Source: an uncultured Ruminiclostridium sp. (GTDB lineage Bacteria > Bacillota > Clostridia > Oscillospirales > Ruminococcaceae). Taken from it: 64,000 bases of DNA. This document shows, piece after piece, positions 44,476-52,738 of this stretch (position 1 is its first letter; the number at the start of each line of letters is the position of its first letter). The translations under genes were made by a program, and so were the position numbers. The notes under the pieces are model-generated. The model searched no databases. It saw nothing but the letters and a program-made list of their open reading frames with translations, and was not told where the DNA came from. The stretch covers positions 1-64,000 of the forward strand of contig CAJTTE010000003.1 of assembly GCA_910579265.1 (NCBI GenBank), written 5' to 3'.

Positions 44476-44545
44476 AAAAACCTCCAAGCCTTATATATAC
44501 AGTGCCGTTAAACGCAGCCTTTGCCGCAGATCTGCGGTCAAAGCT

Positions 44546-45337
44546 TTATGTTCCGATAAGCTTGATAATATTATCAAGATTCTGAAACAACAATCCCATC
44601 AGGTATTCAAGAAAATCCGACATAGGCTTTGCCACTGCCAGCAGCACCAGTATACCCACAACTATCTTGAGCTGAATGTTTATTACGAATATCTGAATCG
44701 TCGGAACCGCTTTCATCATAACGCCTATGATAAATTCGGTTATAAGCTCCGCAGCCAGTATAGGCGCCGCAAACTTAACGGCCAGCGTCAGAACGACGCC
44801 GAGATAGTTGACGATAAAATAAGCTAAATTTATGCTGTCGGCGGTAAAGCCGTATCCAAGGGGCAAAATCTCATAAGATGTAACAAAAAGCTGAATATAT
44901 TTTAAATGCCCGCCGACTATAAAAAAGTAAAGAATAAAAATGTAGTAGAATAAATTTGCAAAAAGGGGCATCTGAACACCCGTCATCGGATCCATTGCCT
45001 TTGCCATACCGAATCCTATCTGAGTATCCATTACCTCGCCCGCATATATGATAACCGTAATTATAAGATTTACGAAAAAGCCCAGTGCAAGTCCTACAAT
45101 AAGCTCTTTGCCAAGGTTCAAAACAAATGACGGTATACCCTCGGCGGTATACACAAGACTGTTGCCCATATAGCTCATTGTAACGACTGACAAAACAATT
45201 GTCATACCAATCTTTACCCGCATCGGAACGTTTTGCCTTGAAAAGATCGGATTGAATGTGAAAATCCCCGAGATCCGTGCCGTTACCATGAGAAAAGCAA
45301 CGAAATTGTTTACAAGCCATTCCCAAATCTCGCTCAA
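44546..45337 (-). CDS. fliR: flagellar biosynthesis protein FliR
   Basis: 263-residue export-gate membrane protein with about six hydrophobic helices. It shows the FliR features ARISGIFTFNPIFSRQNVPMRVK near the N-terminus and the late PILAAELITEFIIGVMMKAVPTIQIF segment. The start codon is an unusual TTG (45335-45337), preferred because AAAGGA stands directly before it; the next in-frame ATG would cut off a conserved helix. It lies 64 bases after fliQ. Confidence 0.93.
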   Translation of the reverse strand: MSEIWEWLVNNFVAFLMVTARISGIFTFNPIFSRQNVPMRVKIGMTIVLSVVTMSYMGNSLVYTAEGIPSFVLNLGKELIVGLALGFFVNLIITVIIYAGEVMDTQIGFGMAKAMDPMTGVQMPLFANLFYYIFILYFFIVGGHLKYIQLFVTSYEILPLGYGFTADSINLAYFIVNYLGVVLTLAVKFAAPILAAELITEFIIGVMMKAVPTIQIFVINIQLKIVVGILVLLAVAKPMSDFLEYLMGLLFQNLDNIIKLIGT

Positions 45338-45401
45338 ATCCTTTACCTCTCATCAGCATTTTATTCATAGGCGTAAGTTATTTACGTATTGCCGCCGAAC
45401 T

Positions 45402-45674
45402 CTATGCTATGGGCGTACCCGACATGAGAGTAAATATGCGGTTTGTGAAATCTATAAGGGAGTTTATCATCCAAGGACCCAATGCCAGCAGAGTAAGAGC
45501 CACAATAACAACCTTCGGAGCAAACGTAAGGGTCTGTTCATGGACCTGAGTCGCAGCCTGAAGTATCGCTATAATAAGACCTACCAACATGCCGACTATA
45601 AGAAGCGGAACGCCAAGCTTGAATGCAAGCCAGACAGCCTCGGTAAAAATAGTCATTGCAAGCTCCTGAGTCAT
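45402..45674 (-). CDS. fliQ: flagellar biosynthesis protein FliQ
   Basis: 90-residue export-gate protein of two membrane helices, with the conserved centre QAATQVHEQTLTFAPKV between them. Assembles with FliP and FliR into the conical gate. ATG preceded by GGGAGGTGA. Normal length and order (fliP-fliQ-fliR). Confidence 0.96.
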   Translation of the reverse strand: MTQELAMTIFTEAVWLAFKLGVPLLIVGMLVGLIIAILQAATQVHEQTLTFAPKVVIVALTLLALGPWMINSLIDFTNRIFTLMSGTPIA

Positions 45675-45721
45675 AAGGATGTCACCTCCCGTCCGTATTT
45701 ATTGATAGACAGCATGCCAAG

Positions 45722-46654
45722 CTACAAATTAAAAGAAGAAATTAAAGATCCTACCAGCATCTGCCATCCGTCAACCAAAACAAACAGAAGTATTTTGAAC
45801 GGCAGAGAAATCATAGCCGGCGGCAGCATCATCATACCCATCGACATTAGCGTTGAAGATACCACAAGATCTATTACAAGAAACGGGATAAAAAGCATAA
45901 ATCCCATCTGAAAAGCCCGTGTCAGCTCACTTATTACAAATGCGGGGATTACTACCTGGAATCCTAACTGTTCATGATAATTTTCCAACGTTATCTCCTC
46001 AACGTTGGCCTCCACCTGATCCTGCGTACCATAGCTTTCCTCGGTATATATCGTGATGTCCTGAAGATCAAGGAAAAACTTCATATTGCTGTTTGACGTC
46101 TGCTTCAGCATAAAGGTTTTAAGAGGCTTGCCGGCCTTTTCTATTGCTTCCTGAGTATTTATTTCCCCGTTTGAATAAGGGACATAAGCCGTTTCGTTGA
46201 TCTCAGCAAACACCGGCCACATAATGAATACGGTCAGAAAAAGTGCCAGTCCGGTAAGTATCATGTTAGGGGGAGTGGTGTTCGTCTGCATAGCCGACCT
46301 TAAAAAACTCAGCACAATAATGATCCGTGTGAAGCTGGTCAGCATTATCAGGAACGACGGTGCTACCGACAACAAAGTCACCAGTATAATGACCTCTATA
46401 GGCTCGGATGCATCGATGCCTATCAGTTCATATAAAGCAGATCTGTCTCCTCCGTCCACCCGGTCGCCTTCTCCGGGAGTAGTTTCCGCTCCCGTTGTAA
46501 TGATCGGCGCCGTTTCGTTGCCCTGAGCCGCAGCTCCTACCGCGAGGCATCCGCCGATCGCCAGAACAGCACAAAGTCCCAAGGATACAAAAAACCTGAC
46601 AAATAATCTTCTATTCTGTTTTATTGCTTTTTTCAGAAGCGTCGTCATCAGCAT
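45722..46654 (-). CDS. fliP: flagellar biosynthesis protein FliP
   Basis: 310-residue export-gate protein. It begins with a signal-peptide-like hydrophobic segment (about residues 18-40), then a Thr/Glu/Gly-rich stretch. FliP core helices follow, with FLRSAMQTNTTPPNMILTGLALFLT and the C-terminal FVISELTRAFQMGFMLFIPFLVIDLVVSS. The N-terminal extension of about 70 residues before the core is longer than in E. coli but usual for Firmicutes. AAGGAG lies 5 bases before the ATG, inside the end of fliO, which overlaps by 44 bases. Confidence 0.96.
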   Translation of the reverse strand: MLMTTLLKKAIKQNRRLFVRFFVSLGLCAVLAIGGCLAVGAAAQGNETAPIITTGAETTPGEGDRVDGGDRSALYELIGIDASEPIEVIILVTLLSVAPSFLIMLTSFTRIIIVLSFLRSAMQTNTTPPNMILTGLALFLTVFIMWPVFAEINETAYVPYSNGEINTQEAIEKAGKPLKTFMLKQTSNSNMKFFLDLQDITIYTEESYGTQDQVEANVEEITLENYHEQLGFQVVIPAFVISELTRAFQMGFMLFIPFLVIDLVVSSTLMSMGMMMLPPAMISLPFKILLFVLVDGWQMLVGSLISSFNL

Positions 46655-46997
46655 TTTCTCCTTGTTTTTCCTGCTCTTTTTTATTCAGTGCCGACGAAAG
46701 GACAGATTTGAAATCGATTCCCTGCTGTTGAAGCGAGGCGGAATACTCCTCCTCGGAAATGTCCAGATCGCACAGCTTTTCCACTCTGTGAGCCGTAACA
46801 CCTAAAAGCATAAGCTTACCGCAAACGCTTACGATCAAAAGCATACCGTCCCTTCCCAGACTTACTCTGTCGAGCACCCTGAGCCGGTTCCCCGATTTTA
46901 CGCTTATACCCTTATTAAGCTTTTTTAAGGCATAAAATAAGAAAAATATAAGGCCAAGAACACCGATAAAGGACAAAAGCCATTGTACCCAATCCAA
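46611..46997 (-). CDS. fliO: flagellar biosynthetic protein FliO
   Basis: 128-residue membrane protein with one N-terminal helix (about 4-25) followed by a small cytosolic domain of the FliO type (NRLRVLDRVSLGRDGMLLIVSV, KLMLLGVTAHRVEKLC). It helps assemble FliP rings. The start codon is TTG at 46995-46997, supported by AAGGAG eight bases upstream; no ATG is available before the helix. The C-terminus is Lys/Glu/Asp-rich and overlaps the start of fliP. Confidence 0.88.
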   Translation of the reverse strand: MDWVQWLLSFIGVLGLIFFLFYALKKLNKGISVKSGNRLRVLDRVSLGRDGMLLIVSVCGKLMLLGVTAHRVEKLCDLDISEEEYSASLQQQGIDFKSVLSSALNKKEQEKQGENADDDASEKSNKTE

Positions 46998-47402
46998 CGT
47001 TAATACTCCTTAATTACCAGAATCCGTATGCTTTTTGCGGCACTCGTTATATTATTGAAATTTGTCAATATGCGATCCCCGATATTTGTCATTATTATTT
47101 TCATTTGTCTGAATGCTTTTTCCGATCTTGACACAAAGCGCACCCAAAAATGTAATATCCGCCTTAAACGTAAGCAGATATGCAATTTTGCCGCATCAGT
47201 TCATGTGATTTTATTCTTTTTGATTGCGGTACGGCTTTTTATTCATGTTTTGTGCGTTAACTCATATGCCGATAAATGCCTTCCGTTCAAACATAATTTT
47301 AAAATTGGAATAATCTTACACTTATCTCAAAAAATCGGAAAATTCCCGAAGCCTTTTCGCCAAAACGGCAAAAATCCATCGGGAAGCTTACCTATCCTTA
47401 TC
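46998..47402 (-). terminator. cheY-fliO spacer with a terminator-like hairpin at 47343-47385
   Basis: 405-bp gap with no gene. Directly after the cheY stop, TTCCCGA and TCGGGAA pair around an inner TTTTCGCC/GGCAAAA stem. In minus-strand sense the structure is followed by a TTTT and then a TTTTTT run. It may partly terminate transcription, leaving excess cheY message over the export genes. Confidence 0.45.
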
Positions 47403-47765
47403 TTAACCGAGAACCTTTGAAACGGTCTGAATGATACGGTCAGCCTTAAAGGGCTTAACGATAAAGTCCAGAGCTCCAAGCTTAATAGCCTCTACTACCA
47501 TTGCCTCCTGGCCCATGGCGCTGCACATAATTACCTTAGCGGCGGGGTCCTTTGTCTTGATCTCTTTAAGAGCCTCGATTCCTGTCTTGTTGGGCATGGT
47601 AATATCCATGATAACAAGTGCGGGACTTTCCGCGCTGTAGGTATCCACCGCTATCTGTCCGTCGGCAGCTTCAATAATGTTTGTGTAGCCGTTCTTTGTA
47701 AGAGCGTCCTTAATAAGCATTCTCATGAAAGCTGCGTCGTCAACCAAAAGAATTTTTTTGTCCAT
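47403..47765 (-). CDS. cheY: chemotaxis response regulator CheY
   Basis: 120-residue single-domain receiver. Acid pocket Asp9/Asp10 (LLVDDAAFM), phospho-acceptor Asp54 (VIMDITMPNKTG), Ser in CSAMGQ and Lys in FIVKPF are all present. When phosphorylated it binds the switch through FliM, whose docking peptide is intact (48977-49981). It is flanked by fliY and fliO, as in Bacillus and clostridia. ATG preceded by AAGGAGATT. Confidence 0.95.
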   Translation of the reverse strand: MDKKILLVDDAAFMRMLIKDALTKNGYTNIIEAADGQIAVDTYSAESPALVIMDITMPNKTGIEALKEIKTKDPAAKVIMCSAMGQEAMVVEAIKLGALDFIVKPFKADRIIQTVSKVLG

Positions 47766-47782
47766 AATCCCTTAATCTCCTT

Positions 47783-48973
47783 TTATTCTTTGCTTAATGT
47801 ATCGATTAGCTTAGACTTGATTATTTCCGTGATTCTTACCGCAAAGTTATCGTCGATAACAACCACATCACCCTTCGCAATTAAATTGCCGTTTACCACA
47901 ATGTCCACCGGTGCGCCGGCCTGGCGTTCAAGCTCGATAATTGAACCCTGTGAAAAGTCAAGAATGTCTTTCACCTTTCTTCTCGCACTTCCTATCTCAA
48001 CGGAGATCTGAAGCGGAACGTCCATCAGAAGACTGAGGTTATCCTTCTGATCGCCGGAAAGCTGTACCGAAGGCTCACCAAAATTCTGAAACTGTGCGTT
48101 TTGTATATTAATTGGCGTGGGTGCGGGTGCTGTATATCCGTAGCCGGCAGCCGGCGCAGGATAAGGATACGGATACGGCTGAGGCGGATATGGATACGGA
48201 TATCCCTGTTCGCCTGCGGGCATCTGTGCTCCCTCTGCTGCTGGCGCCGGAGTAGGAGCGGGAGCAGGGGAAGGAACCGGTGCAGGTGCTGGCGCGGGTG
48301 CGGATTCCGGAACAGGTGCAGACGCCGCTGCTGGTGCTGCCGCCGGTGCCTCCTCTGCGGCGGAATCATCATCCCCTCCGCCAAGCATTTTATCCGCAAT
48401 GGTCTTTGCAAAATCCGCACCCATGACCGATGCGAATTCCGATTTGATCACACCGTCAATCGTGAGATCAAAATTTACGGAAACAATCACATCGTCGGGC
48501 TCAAATTCGGTAACGTCAAAATGACTGCTGACCTCGTCCATTATAATAGGCTTAGGTGTGGATATATCTACCGTGAATCCCAGAAAGTTGGATAAAGCCG
48601 TTGCGCTGGCTCCCATCATCTGGTTCATTACTTCCGATACTGCGCTTATATTAAGCTCATCGAATTCAAAATCCGGGGAAACTACCAACGGTTGGCCCAT
48701 AAGCTGGTTAAGAATAAGCTGTACGTCATCCTGCTTCCAAACCATCATATTTGCTCCGCTAAGGCCCTTAACGTACTGGATCTTTACGCATACGGCAGGC
48801 TCCAGCTTATGATACTCCATCTCCTTCGCCGTTTTTACCTCAACGACGGGAGTGGTGATCCATGTCTTTGCGCCCAAAAGCTCGGAAACCGCTGTGGCTG
48901 CGCTGCCCATACTTATGTTAAGTATTTCGCCTATCGCATCCTTTTGCAGTTCGGTGAATTCAACATTTTCCAT
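47783..48973 (-). CDS. fliY: flagellar switch protein FliY (CheC-like phosphatase plus FliN domain)
   Basis: 396-residue C-ring protein. Residues 1-200 form a CheC-like CheY-P phosphatase with both active-site motifs intact (IGEILNISMGSAAT with Pro41, and VSEVMNQMMGASAT with its Pro). A linker of about 100 residues is first Ala/Pro-rich, then a Tyr/Pro repeat (YPYPYPPQPYPYPYP). The C-terminal 80 residues are the FliN domain (LLMDVPLQISVEIGSAR, GSIIELERQAGAPVDI). Unlike B. subtilis FliY, the N-terminal CheY-P docking peptide (EIDALL type) is missing: it starts directly at the phosphatase fold. The gene follows fliM with 3 bases between. It replaces FliN, of which there is no separate copy. Confidence 0.95.
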   Translation of the reverse strand: MENVEFTELQKDAIGEILNISMGSAATAVSELLGAKTWITTPVVEVKTAKEMEYHKLEPAVCVKIQYVKGLSGANMMVWKQDDVQLILNQLMGQPLVVSPDFEFDELNISAVSEVMNQMMGASATALSNFLGFTVDISTPKPIIMDEVSSHFDVTEFEPDDVIVSVNFDLTIDGVIKSEFASVMGADFAKTIADKMLGGGDDDSAAEEAPAAAPAAASAPVPESAPAPAPAPVPSPAPAPTPAPAAEGAQMPAGEQGYPYPYPPQPYPYPYPAPAAGYGYTAPAPTPINIQNAQFQNFGEPSVQLSGDQKDNLSLLMDVPLQISVEIGSARRKVKDILDFSQGSIIELERQAGAPVDIVVNGNLIAKGDVVVIDDNFAVRITEIIKSKLIDTLSKE

Positions 48974-48976
48974 ACA

Positions 48977-49981
48977 CTAAACCTCAATTCTATATACGTT
49001 TTCGATTTTAACAGCTTTTTTGTTGTTAAATATTCCCAGCTTCCCGTCGAACCAATCCTTTTCTCCTATTCTGAGAACGACATTGCTGCTGATCTTCTTG
49101 TCAAGAGGTATAATATCGTTTACCTGTAAATGAAGAACATCTGACATCTGAAGCTGAGTTTCGCTCAAAACGGCTTTTATTGTAAGCGAAGACTGATTTA
49201 GTGCGGTCATAATTGACTCGCGCCGCTCTGTCTCACGTCTTGGATCGTAATACTTTCTGCCTGTCTTCTGAGTCTTCATGACATAATTCTGCATTATTTC
49301 ATCAAGATTTATAGCAGGCATGCAGATAGAGATTATCGATTTGCTCTCGTCGTTTATCGTAACCTCCAAAGCTACGATTATCATCGTGTCATCGTAGCCT
49401 ACCGTAGAAATAACGCGCGAGTTTGTTTCCAGACCGGTAAGCGAAGGTTTGAGCTGCAAGTAGTTGCTCCAGGGCTCTTCCATCATTTTGGTCATATCGA
49501 TAATGACCTTCTTCATTACGCTTGTTTCAAGCTCGGTAAAGTCCCTGTCCATCTCCTTGCCTTCACCGCGTCCGCCCAAAAGACGGTCTATCATTGTAAA
49601 TGTAAGTGAATTGGAAAGCTGAACGATAGTGGTAAACTCCTCAACATTTTCCGAGTCTATTCCCAGATCCACCAGTCCCATCATTACATAATCGGGAAGT
49701 GCGTTATTGTACTCAAAATACCGCTGCTCCTCAATTGACATGAGATTCACCTGACAGTAAAGACGCAGTAAGCCGGTAAAGTATGAGGAAAGCTTGCGCG
49801 CATACCCCTCAAATATACTTTCTATACTGCGTATTTTTTCCTTGGTGAACTTTTTCGGCGACCGGAAATCATATTCCTTTATCCGGTCATTGTCTGTTTC
49901 AGCGGCTGTCTCAATGACCTCTCCCGAAAGAGCTTGATTTAGTAAGGCGTCTATTTGTTCCTGCGTTAAGGTATCCGCCAA
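48977..49981 (-). CDS. fliM: flagellar motor switch protein FliM
   Basis: 334-residue C-ring protein. N-terminal CheY-P docking peptide LTQEQIDALLNQ, a middle CheC-like domain with GGRGEG in the FliG-contact loop, and a C-terminal SpoA domain (SETQLQMSDVLHLQVNDIIPLDKK). The start codon is TTG (49979-49981) with AAAGGAG ten bases upstream; no ATG precedes the docking peptide. A possible internal promoter lies in the 265-bp gap upstream, where fliL would be expected. Confidence 0.95.
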   Translation of the reverse strand: MADTLTQEQIDALLNQALSGEVIETAAETDNDRIKEYDFRSPKKFTKEKIRSIESIFEGYARKLSSYFTGLLRLYCQVNLMSIEEQRYFEYNNALPDYVMMGLVDLGIDSENVEEFTTIVQLSNSLTFTMIDRLLGGRGEGKEMDRDFTELETSVMKKVIIDMTKMMEEPWSNYLQLKPSLTGLETNSRVISTVGYDDTMIIVALEVTINDESKSIISICMPAINLDEIMQNYVMKTQKTGRKYYDPRRETERRESIMTALNQSSLTIKAVLSETQLQMSDVLHLQVNDIIPLDKKISSNVVLRIGEKDWFDGKLGIFNNKKAVKIENVYRIEV

Positions 49982-50127
49982 ATCCTATCGCTCCTTTCGT
50001 TCTCACGGTTATCTACCGTTTTTTATTGAAATTCATTTTCCCGATCAGTTTTGTTTTTTTCCCTTGTCAGCCGTTTTACGATCGGAAAAACCTCATTGAT
50101 ATATGCTTTTAATGCAGCACCGGGTAT

Positions 50128-50157
50128 AAATTACCGTTTTTATGATTTGATTGTCAA
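50128..50157 (-). promoter_or_regulatory. possible internal promoter before fliM
   Basis: Minus-strand TTGACA (50152-50157), 18 bases, TAATTT (50128-50133), in the 265-bp gap between motB and fliM. The -10 box is weak. It would give the switch and export genes a start point independent of the upstream half of the operon. Confidence 0.35.
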
Positions 50158-50246
50158 CGTACATCCGCTCTGCTGCCGGCGAGCGCTGCCTTTTTTCCTG
50201 TATTGCTGACCTGTGGCGCCTTCCGGATGCTTCATTGTTTTAACTC

Positions 50247-51287
50247 TTATTCCTCGGGGGCGTCCGTTATAATATTTCCTTCTTCGTCCACATCGTGAAT
50301 TACCGAGTCGGGGATTCCCGTGATCGGCTTGTTTATGGACGGGCCGCTTTCGCTCCCCAGTACGTTATTGTCCGAACCTATTGTAACATTATATTTGTTC
50401 ATCAGATCATCCTGAATCTGCTTGATATAATCCTCGGTACTTGTTCCGCCCTGAACGGGGCCTCCCTGTCCTAAAGCATAGTCGTACTTAAGTATATCCT
50501 GAATGACGGCATTACTTACAGTATTGTTGTTGTTTCTTGTAATTATTATCTCAACACGTCTGTTCTGTCTTCTGCCTTCTTCCGTATCGTTATCGGCGAT
50601 AGGCTGGTTTGGTCCGTGAAAAGATCCGTCATAAATATTTGCGTCAACAAAATTACGCCATTGCATAAACTGAATTACCGACGAAGCTCTTCCTCCGGAA
50701 ATATCCCAATCGTTAAGTGCTCCCACCGCTTTTGCGGTATGTCCTGAGATCTCTATCTTACCTATGTAATCCTTTATGGCCTTTAAACCGGGCTCGAACT
50801 GCATTATCGCTCTGCGGCCCGCGGTGGTGAGTACCACGCTGTTAGGCTCGAAGAGAACGGAATCGGTAAACCGAATGGTTATCTTACCGCTTGAACTTAC
50901 CTCTATACTTATATCATCGCTGAATTCGCTGTTTTCCGCAACGCTTGAAAGCCAGCTTGAAAGATCGTTGAAATGTGAAGGCAGTTCGGCGGGATTATTG
51001 ACTATTTCATTGCTCGGATCCTGATTATCATCGCCGGGAGGAATAGGGCTGTTTCCGTCATCGTCCTTGGGGTTATCCGTTCTGTTAGGATCCTTATCCA
51101 TAACAAAGGGATTTATATACTTACCGGAGGACGTAAAGCTTTGGAATATATACTGCCACTTTGTTTCATCCGGAGTAGACGCAGCATAAAGCATTACAAA
51201 GAAACACATCAGAAGCGTTACCATGTCCGCATATGTATTCATCCAAGCATTGGGGTCTATCTTGCTGCGCTCCCTTTTCTTAGCCAT
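50247..51287 (-). CDS. motB: flagellar motor protein MotB
   Basis: 346-residue stator protein. Short basic cytosolic start, one membrane helix with the proton-carrying aspartate in TYADMVTLLMCFFVMLYAAS (about residue 21), an Asn/Asp/Pro-rich linker, then an OmpA-type peptidoglycan-binding domain (EISGHTAKAVG, NRRVEIIITRN). The C-terminus carries an extra 90-residue Asn/Gln/Asp-rich tail beyond the OmpA domain. ATG after GGAGGAAC. Forms the stator with MotA, 65 bases upstream. Confidence 0.93.
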   Translation of the reverse strand: MAKKRERSKIDPNAWMNTYADMVTLLMCFFVMLYAASTPDETKWQYIFQSFTSSGKYINPFVMDKDPNRTDNPKDDDGNSPIPPGDDNQDPSNEIVNNPAELPSHFNDLSSWLSSVAENSEFSDDISIEVSSSGKITIRFTDSVLFEPNSVVLTTAGRRAIMQFEPGLKAIKDYIGKIEISGHTAKAVGALNDWDISGGRASSVIQFMQWRNFVDANIYDGSFHGPNQPIADNDTEEGRRQNRRVEIIITRNNNNTVSNAVIQDILKYDYALGQGGPVQGGTSTEDYIKQIQDDLMNKYNVTIGSDNNVLGSESGPSINKPITGIPDSVIHDVDEEGNIITDAPEE

Positions 51288-51352
51288 ATGTGTTCCTCCT
51301 TCCTATCAGTATATCATACTTTGTTCTTATTTGCAAATGGCAATTATTTCTG

Positions 51353-52144
51353 TTATCCTTCAGATTTTTCTTCCTTCTTTATATCCTTATCCGCCAGCAT
51401 GAATTCAAGCTTTTCTCTGATAAGTGCAGGGTTAAAGCCGGCCGCAATGGCCATCGAGCCCTGACAGATTATCTGCATACACAGTATCTCATCATCATTG
51501 GCGGATTTAAGGGCGCTGTCCAGCGGCGCAAAAATAACGTTTGCCAGAAGAGAACCGTAAAAGGTCGTAACAAGAGCCGTTGCCATTGACTGACCTAACC
51601 CTTCCGGGTTCTCATTCATAACCGCCAGCATGTTTATAAGTCCTACCAGAGTTCCCAACATACCGAAGGCAGGTGCCAAAGCAACGCCTTTTTCAAAGAA
51701 AGCACGGTTATTTGCATGACGCTCATCGGTAAAGCTGATGGCTTCCTCAAGCATTTCCCGTATCTTCTCCGTATCGTTTGCGTCTACCAGCAAAAGAAGG
51801 CTTTTCTTCATAAAGGGATCCTTAGCCTTGTTTGCGCTGTCCTCAAGCGTAAGAATACCCTGGCTTCTCGCTACCCTTGCATACTCGACTATTTCGTCGA
51901 TATACTTCTGAGGATTATATTTAGGCGGCAGAAAAGCTATTTTGAACAGTGTCGGAAGAGATTTGAGTGTGGAGATCGGAAAGCTGGCGATCAGACCGCC
52001 GAAAGTACCGCCCACAGTGATCATGATACTGGCGGGATCTATAAAGTTGCTTATTTGACCTCCGTTCATGATGCCGAATACCGTTAAGCCAAAGGCCAGA
52101 ACCCAGCCTATAATAATCGTGATATTCAAAGAAAGACCCTCCAT
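51353..52144 (-). CDS. motA: flagellar motor protein MotA
   Basis: 263-residue stator protein with four membrane helices. Features include FIDPASIMITVGGTFGGL, the cytosolic charged loop that contacts FliG, and the pair GMLGTLVGLINML and MATALVTTFYGSLLANVIFAPL that form the channel with MotB. Start ATG at 52144. No Shine-Dalgarno sequence is visible in the 20 bases upstream; a family A-like element ends 12 bp before the start codon, so its insertion has probably replaced the original leader. The next internal ATG would remove helix 1. Confidence 0.93.
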   Translation of the reverse strand: MEGLSLNITIIIGWVLAFGLTVFGIMNGGQISNFIDPASIMITVGGTFGGLIASFPISTLKSLPTLFKIAFLPPKYNPQKYIDEIVEYARVARSQGILTLEDSANKAKDPFMKKSLLLLVDANDTEKIREMLEEAISFTDERHANNRAFFEKGVALAPAFGMLGTLVGLINMLAVMNENPEGLGQSMATALVTTFYGSLLANVIFAPLDSALKSANDDEILCMQIICQGSMAIAAGFNPALIREKLEFMLADKDIKKEEKSEG

Positions 52145-52156
52145 TTACAGGTTTTT

Positions 52157-52267
52157 TAGGAAGCACCGCACAATTATTGATGCAGACCGCTCACTCATCT
52201 TGTGAAATTTAACACATTCCCGGCCGGCACCAGAAGCTTTAGCTGCTAATTGTGCGCTGTTGCCTTT
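52157..52267 (-). repeat. short family A-like element inside the flagellar operon
   Basis: 111 bp with inverted ends AAGCACCGCACAATTA and TAATTGTGCGCTGTTGCCTT, recalling the ends of family A (CGCACAAT and ATTGTGCG cores) but with a shorter, different interior. It lies between flbD and motA, 12 bp from the motA start. Confidence 0.65.
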
Positions 52268-52319
52268 ACAATGCCTAAAAACATTGCTGTCTTTATTTAC
52301 AATAACAATTCCCTCAGAT

Positions 52320-52538
52320 CTATTCGGAAAAACCTTCGCCGTTCCTGCGTCCCACCGAACGCCTGCTATTGCGGTTAAAGGCTATCACTCTGTCCATTAT
52401 ATCATCCATGCTTTCCTGAACAATATAGCTGTGACCGTTGGAAAGTATTACTATTGTATCGGGATTTTGCGAAACCGATTCAATCATGTCCTCGTTAAGC
52501 ATTATCTGCTTTCCGCCTATTTTAGTCAAAAAAATCAT
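52320..52538 (-). CDS. flbD: flagellar FlbD family protein
   Basis: 72-residue protein of the small FlbD family found beside flgE and motA in Firmicutes and spirochaetes. Conserved core MIFLTKIGGKQIMLNEDMIESVSQNPDT and the ILSNGHSYIV strand are present. Its role is not well defined, though it may assist hook or stator assembly. The C-terminus ends in a basic Arg/Gly-rich tail (RNSRRSVGRRNGEG). The ribosome site is weak (AAGGG about 15 bases ahead). Confidence 0.88.
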   Translation of the reverse strand: MIFLTKIGGKQIMLNEDMIESVSQNPDTIVILSNGHSYIVQESMDDIMDRVIAFNRNSRRSVGRRNGEGFSE

Positions 52539-52597
52539 AACCGAAATAATACCCTTGGGTATTCGCTCCTTTTTAAGGATTTACACTTATAATTACC

Positions 52598-52636
52598 GGA
52601 CCGCCGATACTCTCCTGATGCGGAGAGTACCGGTCC
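52598..52636 (-). other. intercistronic hairpin between flgE and flbD
   Basis: ACTCTCC pairs with GGAGAGT over a six-base loop and GGACCG with CGGTCC outside a small internal bulge. No T-run follows on either strand, so it is more likely a message-stability or processing element than a terminator. Confidence 0.55.
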
Positions 52637-52738
52637 TTCCGATAAATTATGTTTGAGTTAATACCGTTCTTATCTTCGAAAATGCCTATGCGAATGTGAA
52701 AATCGCTGTCCGAAGAATTACAAACTTAAACCCGAATG

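Noticed and set aside
47265..47275. GCCGATAA as a sigma-28 promoter
   Set aside because: No TAAA box 15 bases upstream, and no plus-strand gene follows.
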